The notes under the pieces were generated by a model. The model saw nothing but the letters and a program-made list of their open reading frames with translations, made no database searches and was not told where the DNA came from. Positions 41,641 to 52,136 of a DNA stretch of 64,000 nt are shown in pieces. Numbering within the stretch: position 1 is the first letter of the stretch; each line of letters begins with the position of its first letter. The translations under genes were made by a program, and so were the position numbers. Source of the stretch: Alteromonas_E sp965248545 (GTDB taxonomy: Bacteria > Pseudomonadota > Gammaproteobacteria > Enterobacterales > Alteromonadaceae); the NCBI GenBank assembly GCA_965248545.1, contig OZ252110.1, forward strand, positions 186,001 to 250,000. Reading direction: 5' to 3'.

Positions 41641-43212
41641 ATGGCCGTATTACAACTAAACGAATTACACTTTCAATTGGACAGTGGTGACAACCTATTC
41701 TCAGGTGTTTCAGCGTCACTAAATGCCGGTAAAGTAGGCGTGGTGGGCAAAAATGGGACAGGTAAATCGCTATTGATGTCATTAATCGCCAAACGACAAA
41801 CGGGTTTTACCGGCAGTATTTCTGTTACCCCGTCCGTGGCGTTTTATCAACAATCGATATCAGCCATTACCGATCAAACCATAGCGGCATTTCTTGGTGT
41901 GGAATCCGTACTACAGGCGTTAACGCAGATTTCAAACGGACAATGTGAGCAGAATCTGTTTGACGTTGTTGGTGAGCAATGGCAGTTACCAGAGACGCTT
42001 TCACAGCAATTAATGTCAATGGGATTACCACGTGATCCGATGACAAACTGCAGTGTCCTTAGCGGTGGCCAGCAGGCCAAACTTAGACTGTGGCGCACGC
42101 TTGAGCAAAAGGCAGAACTAACCTTACTCGACGAACCCTCAAACCATTTAGATCGGGAAGGTCGTCGCTGGCTTTTAGACTGTTTATCTGCACACCGCGG
42201 CGCGGTGATCATCGTCAGTCATGACCGAGAGCTGCTTAGAACCGTTGATAAGATTTGGGAGCTCGCAAGTGGTAAATTGCATCAGTATGCTGGTAATTAC
42301 GATGCTTACGCTCATGCCAAAGCCGTTCAACAAACAGCTGCCGAACAGAAGCTCAAAAGCTTAAATAAACAAAAAGCGTCAATGCAACGAACGGCTCAAC
42401 TCAATGCAGAAAAAGCCGCGCAGCGCGCAGCACAGGGAAATAAAGCTCGAGTGCGAGGAAGCCAACCCAAGGTGCTACTAGACGCCATGCGCGACCGCGC
42501 GACAGCAGCTGCGTCGAACAGAAACAGTAATCTAAGGCAGCGCCAGCGCTCTGTCACAAAGAAGATTGATGAGTTAAAAGATACAATTCAAGTCAGTAAA
42601 CCACAAAACTGGACGCTCGCCACCTCGACACAACGGAAAAAATGGCTAGTAAGAGCAAAAGAGCTCGTTTTGCAGCACGGTTCACACTGCCCCCTCACCT
42701 TTACGCTAACGAGTTCAACTAAACTGTCGTTGCGTGGTAACAATGGCACAGGGAAAAGCAGCTTGTTGAAAACCTTATTGGGCACTTTGCCTAGGACGTC
42801 AGGGGAATTGATGTGTAACTGTGAATTTTTCTATCTCGATCAACACTTTGCCGACTTCAACACTAATGTCAGTGCGCTAGACTATCTAAGTCAACACTGT
42901 AGTTATTTGGACAGCAGTTTTGCGAGAACGCTACTAGCTAACATTGGCTTGAGAGGTGACTTTGTATATCGCCCTGTTGAGTGCTTAAGTGGTGGCGAAA
43001 AAGTAAAGCTGGCATTACTGATTGCCAACAATCAGAAACAGTTCAATGTGCTATTACTCGACGAACCTGACAACCACTTAGATTTAGATTCTAAGGCCCA
43101 CCTAGCGAAGGCATTATCCGAGTATCCATCCGCCTTCATTATGGTGAGCCATGATGAGGATTTTATCGCTGATTCTGGCGTTACGGAGGCGATTACCATT
43201 AGCCTAAATTAA
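41641..43212 (+). CDS. ABC-F family ATPase
   Basis: A 523-residue soluble protein with two ABC ATPase domains and no membrane helices. Walker A motifs are VGKNGTGKS and RGNNGTGKS, and signature motifs are LSGGQQAKLRL and LSGGEKVKLALL. Walker B motifs are LTLLDEPSNHLD and VLLLDEPDNHLD, each followed by a switch His (IIVSHDRE, IMVSHDED). A basic, helical linker (roughly residues 230-330) separates them. ABC-F proteins bind the ribosomal E site to rescue stalled translation or give antibiotic resistance. AGGAGG lies 6 bases before the ATG at 41641; the longer frame from 41569 is unlikely. Subfamily uncertain. Confidence 0.92.
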   Translation: MAVLQLNELHFQLDSGDNLFSGVSASLNAGKVGVVGKNGTGKSLLMSLIAKRQTGFTGSISVTPSVAFYQQSISAITDQTIAAFLGVESVLQALTQISNGQCEQNLFDVVGEQWQLPETLSQQLMSMGLPRDPMTNCSVLSGGQQAKLRLWRTLEQKAELTLLDEPSNHLDREGRRWLLDCLSAHRGAVIIVSHDRELLRTVDKIWELASGKLHQYAGNYDAYAHAKAVQQTAAEQKLKSLNKQKASMQRTAQLNAEKAAQRAAQGNKARVRGSQPKVLLDAMRDRATAAASNRNSNLRQRQRSVTKKIDELKDTIQVSKPQNWTLATSTQRKKWLVRAKELVLQHGSHCPLTFTLTSSTKLSLRGNNGTGKSSLLKTLLGTLPRTSGELMCNCEFFYLDQHFADFNTNVSALDYLSQHCSYLDSSFARTLLANIGLRGDFVYRPVECLSGGEKVKLALLIANNQKQFNVLLLDEPDNHLDLDSKAHLAKALSEYPSAFIMVSHDEDFIADSGVTEAITISLN

Positions 43213-43233
43213 ACCCCTCATTTTTAGTCCTCG

Positions 43234-43257
43234 ACTAGCGCAACACGTTGCGCTAGT
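43234..43257. terminator. Strong hairpin between convergent genes
   Basis: An 11-bp perfect stem (ACTAGCGCAAC / GTTGCGCTAGT) with a 2-base loop sits between the convergent ABC-F and periplasmic-protein genes. It lacks a T-run on either strand, so it may be a weak or Rho-assisted terminator or an mRNA-stabilising element. Confidence 0.5.
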
Positions 43258-43264
43258 TCGTCCG

Positions 43265-44308
43265 TTACTGTTGAACGGTTACTTGCTCTCCTGCCGTTCC
43301 TTTCACCAGTAACACACACCCATCGAATTCTGATTCTATTGTGAGCGGTGAATGTGCGTTCTTTAGTGAATTGAGATAGTCAGTGTTTCGCCCCTCGCAT
43401 CTAAGCTTCAAGCCACTAATCACGTTCTGTTCCCAATGCAACGTAACTTTGTTTCGGTTAAGCCTTAATGTTCGCCATTTACCTTCCCCTAGTTCTAATG
43501 TAACCGAATAGGGCTCTGTTGTTGCTAAACGCTGTTCAACTCTGGTACTTAAAGCATCAGCGAGTTCATCATCGATTGATACTTTATCGGAATTGATCAT
43601 TTTTTCTATTGTATCTTGAGCGTCTAAGTAGCGATGAGAGTACATCTGCATTTCAAAAAGATTCATATACAATTTTGATGTAACTTTATTGCTTAAATAG
43701 TCTTCCGCTAAGTAACCTGCAACGGTTAAGTTATATAAATAGTTATCGTAGTCTTTGTCCCGAAAATTTAGCATTGCGGTGACCCAAGCCAGCCAAGCTT
43801 GTCTCACTAAGTTGTATTTGAAATCATCCTTTATGGTTTGGATAGCCTGTTCAGCATTATCAAGATCATTCTTCCCTATCAACGCGAGCACCTCTCCGTA
43901 GGCTTCTGCAAAATTCTCCCCTGCGGACTTATTTTGATCGGAACCAATGTTCCGCGCATGCCTCAAAAACATCACTTGGCTGGATTCAACCGGACTACCA
44001 TTTAGAGTCGCGGGATTAAACTCCAAGTCTTCTAGTAACTCAAATGCGTTTTCAATAAAACGTGACTTCTCACTATGGTTAATTAGTAGAGGTTCAACGA
44101 CTCTTCCTTCAGTATTAATTTCATAGTGTATCCACGTCCCCCCCTCTAGACCCGTCAAATTGTCGCTCGAGTAATAAAATTTTCGGTCGGTGTCTTTGGG
44201 GGTCGCGGGTGAGAATGCAGGGCTTTCTGCTTGTGCCATACTCGTTAGAAAAGCAAATATAAAGCCGGATAAACCCAGACAGACGCTGAGACGCTTTGCG
44301 TTACGCAT
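43265..44308 (-). CDS. Periplasmic protein with TonB-C-like domain and helical repeats
   Basis: A 347-residue exported protein (signal RLSVCLGLSGFIFAFLTSMAQA-E). Residues ~45-115 resemble a TonB C-terminal-like module (WIHYEINTEGRVVEPLLINHSEKSRFIENA, LEDLEFNPATLNGSPVES). A TPR-like helical middle follows (LIGKNDLDNAEQAIQTI, LYMNLFEMQMYSHRYLDAQDTI) and a small beta-rich C-terminus. Stand-alone TonB-C domains without a membrane anchor do not energise receptors, so its role is unclear. It is a single gene between the ABC-F gene and the rrn terminators. Confidence 0.65.
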   Translation of the reverse strand: MRNAKRLSVCLGLSGFIFAFLTSMAQAESPAFSPATPKDTDRKFYYSSDNLTGLEGGTWIHYEINTEGRVVEPLLINHSEKSRFIENAFELLEDLEFNPATLNGSPVESSQVMFLRHARNIGSDQNKSAGENFAEAYGEVLALIGKNDLDNAEQAIQTIKDDFKYNLVRQAWLAWVTAMLNFRDKDYDNYLYNLTVAGYLAEDYLSNKVTSKLYMNLFEMQMYSHRYLDAQDTIEKMINSDKVSIDDELADALSTRVEQRLATTEPYSVTLELGEGKWRTLRLNRNKVTLHWEQNVISGLKLRCEGRNTDYLNSLKNAHSPLTIESEFDGCVLLVKGTAGEQVTVQQ

Positions 44309-44437
44309 ATATAAATTCCTTTTTCGTAAATCTTTTTTAAATCCTTAAAACAAGGCGTCAGTTGTTAGCTTTGTCGAAGCTTAATCTCGCTGACTCTTGC
44401 TGATGAGTCAATACTTAACTCACTCCAAAAAGCAAAA

Positions 44438-44462
44438 AAACCCGGCCAATTGACCGGGGTTT
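44438..44462 (-). terminator. Second terminator downstream of the rrn operon
   Basis: A hairpin with arms AAACCCGGCC and GACCGGGGTTT (one mismatch and a bulge) has a T-run on the minus strand. It lies beyond the 5S remnant. Confidence 0.75.
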
Positions 44463-44471
44463 CTTTAAATA

Positions 44472-44503
44472 GGAGTCTGGCGATGTGCCACTCTCACATG
44501 GGG
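44472..44503 (-). pseudogene. Remnant of a second 5S rRNA 3' end
   Basis: These 32 bases match the 3' end and flank of the intact 5S gene (44687-44718) with a single difference. The similarity then stops. It marks a past second 5S copy or a recombination between rrn operon ends. Confidence 0.8.
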
Positions 44504-44530
44504 GTGAAGAACGTTTGTCGCAGACAATAG

Positions 44531-44636
44531 CAAATGCCCAATGGCATTTGTTAAGTGATGAACGACACAGCCACTGGCTGTGGCTGGGAGTCTCAGCGAT
44601 GCTGAGGATGACCGTGATGAAGCATCTTTAGATGCT
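44531..44636. repeat. Chain of four short hairpins beyond the 5S gene
   Basis: Four perfect inverted repeats follow each other: CAAATGCC/GGCATTTG (44531-44550), CACAGCCA/TGGCTGTG (44566-44582), CTCAGC/GCTGAG (44592-44606) and AGCATC/GATGCT (44621-44636). They are separated by 9-15 bases. The third overlaps a GGGAGTCT..GCGATG string similar to the 5S terminus. Confidence 0.7.
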
Positions 44637-44640
44637 GCTT

Positions 44641-44681
44641 AAAACAAAAAAGGCCCACCGTTAAGTGAGCCTTTTTGTTTT
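44641..44681 (-). terminator. rrn operon terminator
   Basis: A long hairpin with AAAACAAAAAAGGC and GCCTTTTTGTTTT arms (one bulged A) and an inner CAC/GTG extension lies just after the 5S gene. It yields a T-run on the minus strand. Confidence 0.88.
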
Positions 44682-44690
44682 AATTGGGAG

Positions 44691-44807
44691 TCTGGCGATG
44701 TGCTACTCTCACATGGGGAAGCCCCACACTACCATCGCCGCTAACGTGTTTCACTTCTGAGTTCGGAATGGAGTCAGGTGGTACCACGTCGCTATTGTCG
44801 CCAGACA
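44691..44807 (-). rRNA. rrf: 5S ribosomal RNA
   Basis: The minus strand begins TGTCTGGCGACAATAGCG and contains the conserved CCGAACTCAGAAGTGAAAC and GATGGTAGTGTGGGG segments. It closes with a complementary GCCAGA end. The length of about 117 nt is normal. Ends are estimated by pairing of the termini. Confidence 0.95.
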
Positions 44808-44902
44808 TAAACTGTAAACAATATTGGAAAATCTGATATCAGTTAATTCAAGAGTGCGACTTGTTAAGCAATCGTCACATACAAACACATTAGGTGTTGT
44901 AT

Positions 44903-47768
<2,866 letters not shown>

Positions 47769-48102
47769 ATACAACCCTAATGCGTCTGCCTTTTGAATTC
47801 AGACTCACTAAGCGGTACTTAAACCCGCTGTATGCGTGACGTTTGCTAATCGCGCTATGACTTTCGTCATAGCTATACAAGTTTCGCTTGAAAGAACCGT
47901 CATTTTTAAAAATAACAATTCAATCAGTTACTCTTGGATTAAATTAATATCAGCTTTTCCATATTGTTAAAGAACATTAAGGTTTAAAAAACCTTAATAA
48001 ATAACCGCTGATTAACAGGTATTTATTAAGGCTATTGACCTTCACTATTATAACAAAACAATCTGTGTGAGCACTGCATCAAAAATGTCTATCGACTTAA
48101 GG
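47769..48102 (-). other. 16S-23S spacer without tRNA genes
   Basis: A 334-bp AT-rich spacer. A boxA antitermination element (TGTTCTTTAACAA on the minus strand, 47964-47976) is present. I find no cloverleaf and no T-arm GGTTCGA-type sequence, so neither tRNA-Ile nor tRNA-Ala is encoded. An inverted AAGGTTT/AAACCTT and a CTATGAC/GTCATAG hairpin may be processing stems. Confidence 0.75.
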
Positions 48103-49636
<1,534 letters not shown>

Positions 49637-49727
49637 ATACTTGCGTCGTTTCTGTAAACAGAAACTAAAAATAAATTGTCGTTGTGACACTCTTAACGAG
49701 TGCCCACACAGATTGTCTTGTTATAAA

Positions 49728-49740
49728 TTGTTAAAGAGCG
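49728..49740 (-). promoter_or_regulatory. rrn leader boxA
   Basis: CGCTCTTTAACAA on the minus strand matches the boxA antitermination element (TGCTCTTTAACAA in E. coli). It lies 92 bases before the 16S 5' end. Confidence 0.85.
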
Positions 49741-49796
49741 TTGCGACTTTCGTCGCTGCTTGAAGTGTCTTAGTGACCTCCTCAAGCGGGATGCGC

Positions 49797-49824
49797 ATTC
49801 TACATTGTCGCATCTGAGAGTCAA
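49797..49824 (-). promoter_or_regulatory. rrn promoter P2 (sigma-70 type)
   Basis: Minus strand: -35 TTGACT (49819-49824), 16-bp spacer, -10 TAGAAT (49797-49802), then a GCGC discriminator. A GC-rich discriminator is typical of stringently controlled rRNA promoters. Confidence 0.87.
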
Positions 49825-49947
49825 GCATTTTTTTGAAATTTTATTTTCAGCGATTTGCTTGAAACCCGCTTCTCACAAGGCTTGGCGAGAAACTAAACAA
49901 AGTTTGTTTGTTTTGTTCTCAACGTGTTCCCGTTGAAGCGAGCGCGC

Positions 49948-49975
49948 ATTCTACAGACCTTTTGAATTGGGTCAA
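49948..49975 (-). promoter_or_regulatory. rrn promoter P1 (sigma-70 type)
   Basis: Minus strand: -35 TTGACC (49970-49975), 16-bp spacer, -10 TAGAAT (49948-49953), then GCGCGC. An A/T-rich tract upstream (49981-50000) may be an UP element. Confidence 0.88.
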
Positions 49976-50014
49976 CACTTTTTGCAAAAAAACTTAAAAA
50001 AACGGTTCAAGCGA

Positions 50015-50836
50015 TTACTTTTTGCTCACTTCGCTTTCTTTTTGCTCAAAATCGCTGTTTGCATTCATTTGCGCTTCACTATTTGTCAAAAAGTCCTCGT
50101 CTTCTTCATGGTCACCGACGACGTCGTCTAATGTCACCTTATCAACTGTTCTAAATGTATTGATAGGACCAGCCAATGCATATAAAGAGAATACAATGAA
50201 CAACACCAAAGCAGGTTCAGTCGCAACGATAACGAATATCATCATAATGATGAGTAATGCGACAAAAGGTACCTTGCCATGCCAATTAACTTCTTTGAAT
50301 GAGTTGTATTTAAAATTGCTCACCATTAGCAACCCGGCGAGACCGGTAACAATGGCCACAATTAGGCCATAGTCATTACCATTTGCATCGTATTCCACCC
50401 CGACCCAAACTAGACCGGCTACCACAGCTGCTGCTGCTGGACTCGCCAAACCTTGAAAGAAACGTTTATCCGCAATTCCTACTTGTGTATTGAAGCGAGC
50501 TAGACGCAAAGCGGCACCTGCTACATATATAAATGCAGCTAACCACCCTAGCTTACCCATTTCCGTTAGGCCCCAGTTGTAAGCAACTAACGCAGGTGCG
50601 ACCCCAAACGAGACCATATCAGCCATAGAGTCGTATTCTGCACCGAATTCACTTTGCGTATTGGTCATCCTCGCAACTCGGCCGTCAAGACCATCGAATA
50701 TCATCGCGACGAAGATTGCGACCGCTGCTGCTTCGAACCGCCCGTTCATAGAAGAGACCACAGCAAAAAATCCAGAGAACAGTCCAGCAGTAGTTAAAAG
50801 ATTAGGTAATAGATAGATACCTTTGTTGCGCTTCAT
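50015..50836 (-). CDS. pssA: CDP-diacylglycerol-serine O-phosphatidyltransferase
   Basis: A 273-residue inner-membrane enzyme that makes phosphatidylserine, precursor of phosphatidylethanolamine. The CDP-alcohol phosphatidyltransferase motif is complete: DG(48-49), D51, AR(55-56), G65, D69 and D73. About eight hydrophobic helices follow the family pattern (LPNLLTTAGLFSGFFAV at the start). The C-terminal ~30 residues are very acidic (DVVGDHEEDEDF) and cytoplasmic. It belongs to the integral-membrane type, not the E. coli peripheral type. Its stop is 39 bp from the rrn P1 promoter, so readthrough of pssA would enter rrn. Confidence 0.94.
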   Translation of the reverse strand: MKRNKGIYLLPNLLTTAGLFSGFFAVVSSMNGRFEAAAVAIFVAMIFDGLDGRVARMTNTQSEFGAEYDSMADMVSFGVAPALVAYNWGLTEMGKLGWLAAFIYVAGAALRLARFNTQVGIADKRFFQGLASPAAAAVVAGLVWVGVEYDANGNDYGLIVAIVTGLAGLLMVSNFKYNSFKEVNWHGKVPFVALLIIMMIFVIVATEPALVLFIVFSLYALAGPINTFRTVDKVTLDDVVGDHEEDEDFLTNSEAQMNANSDFEQKESEVSKK

Positions 50837-51147
50837 TAATACACTACTTAAAAAAAAAACGGCTTATATTATATCACAGCATATAAGGCGAAGCTTTACT
50901 CGCAGATTATGTAACGGCTCATTTCGGCAACATTCCAACATGTTGAAAATCGCTTATTTCTGTCAACTATCTTTACACAACGAAGAATATACAATGCTAA
51001 CCATATGTTTTTTATACAAAATAAAACATGGTTCGGTATTTGCTTTGAGCACCTTTGTATAGTTTTTTATACCTTTTTTGCCCCGTAGTCGCGCTAACCT
51101 TGGAAGTAGCGAAGTGGGCTAATTGAACTGAATTAGGAAAATCTACC
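50837..51147. other. Divergent gap between pssA and the PEP-CTERM gene
   Basis: 311 bp with no supported gene. It contains a 10-bp palindrome CAACATGTTG (50937-50946) and an imperfect hairpin with ATGTTTT/AAAACAT arms near 51003-51028. AGGAAA precedes the GTG start of the PEP-CTERM gene. Confidence 0.5.
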
Positions 51148-52056
51148 GTGAAAAACCAGCCGCTAATAAAGGCGTTTGCAGCAGCGATGATAGCAGGATT
51201 GTTATCAACGCCGGTGTTTGCAACAAACTCAAACAACTACACCATCGATTTTAACGATCCAAATTTCGTTTCACCTGGCAATGGTCAGGGCAATTGGGGT
51301 CAAGTAATCGACAATGAATATTCGGGTACCAACCTTTTTGGCGGTATCGACGTAACGTTCTGGACGTCTGCTCAGACTGGTGTAAGCGGTTTTAGTGGAC
51401 TAGATTTCGGTAAGACAGCCCTAGATTACTCCAACAATAAAAACGGTTCTTTTTGGAACGCGCCATATTTGGTTTTATTTAACACCACTCACAGACCAAC
51501 TGCTGATAATGACTTAGAGGTTGGTCGAGACAACGGTGATGGCCGTGCATCAAATTACACTGGCGGTAATATCGCTATCATTCACGAGAACAAAAACAGT
51601 AATGGTCAATGTGATAGCTCGAAAGGAACATTGGCATGCAAAAATCCAGACGACCGTTATATTGGCGGCAGCGGCGCCCCTCATGGTGGATGGGTATTTG
51701 TAAACTTTAGTCAGCCTGTCAACCTACACTCAATTAACTTGATCGATATGGAGAGTGGCTCTAATCAATTAGGCGCATTTGGGTTTTATGATGCGTCAAA
51801 CACGTTAATTGGCTCGCAGAGCATGACACCGACACTGCTCAACACCACTCATAACGATGGTGACGGTGGTTGGTTAACCCAACAATTCAATAACGCAATG
51901 AATGTCACTACCCTTGTGTTGCGTATGCAGGGTTCCGGTGGTTTCGATAATATTGTGTTTAGTGCCGCCAAAAACGTTTCTGAACCATCAACCATCGCAG
52001 CCATGCTGCTCGGCTTGGGTTTAGTGTTCGCTCGTTCAAAGCGCAACAAAGCATAA
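51148..52056 (+). CDS. PEP-CTERM sorting domain protein
   Basis: A 302-residue exported protein. The start is GTG at 51148 with AGGAAA 9 bases before it. A signal peptide (IKAFAAAMIAGLLSTPVFA-T) is followed by a beta-rich, Asn/Gly/Asp-rich body without recognised catalytic motifs. The last 25 residues are a PEP-CTERM tail: SEP motif, a hydrophobic helix (STIAAMLLGLGLVFA) and a basic end (RSKRNKA). An exosortase would cleave and anchor or release it at the surface, often in biofilm or exopolysaccharide matrices. No exosortase gene is in the window. It faces a PrsT-type gene across a shared terminator. Confidence 0.92.
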   Translation: MKNQPLIKAFAAAMIAGLLSTPVFATNSNNYTIDFNDPNFVSPGNGQGNWGQVIDNEYSGTNLFGGIDVTFWTSAQTGVSGFSGLDFGKTALDYSNNKNGSFWNAPYLVLFNTTHRPTADNDLEVGRDNGDGRASNYTGGNIAIIHENKNSNGQCDSSKGTLACKNPDDRYIGGSGAPHGGWVFVNFSQPVNLHSINLIDMESGSNQLGAFGFYDASNTLIGSQSMTPTLLNTTHNDGDGGWLTQQFNNAMNVTTLVLRMQGSGGFDNIVFSAAKNVSEPSTIAAMLLGLGLVFARSKRNKA

Positions 52057-52065
52057 GCGCATAAG

Positions 52066-52096
52066 AAAAAAGAGCCGCTTTAGCGGCTCTTTTTTT
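52066..52096. terminator. Bidirectional terminator between the PEP-CTERM gene and prsT
   Basis: Stem AGAGCCGCT/AGCGGCTCT with a 2-base loop and A/T runs on both sides (A-run 52066-52070, T-run 52091-52096). It serves both convergent genes. Confidence 0.93.
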
Positions 52097-52136
52097 ATCT
52101 CATCACTCAATCAGATTTGAACGGTCTTTTCACTAC

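Noticed and set aside
41641..43212. ABC transporter ATP-binding protein
   Set aside because: Two ABC domains in one chain with no membrane partner genes indicate a soluble ABC-F protein.
47769..48102. tRNA genes in the 16S-23S spacer
   Set aside because: No cloverleaf or T-arm sequence was found by reading both strands.
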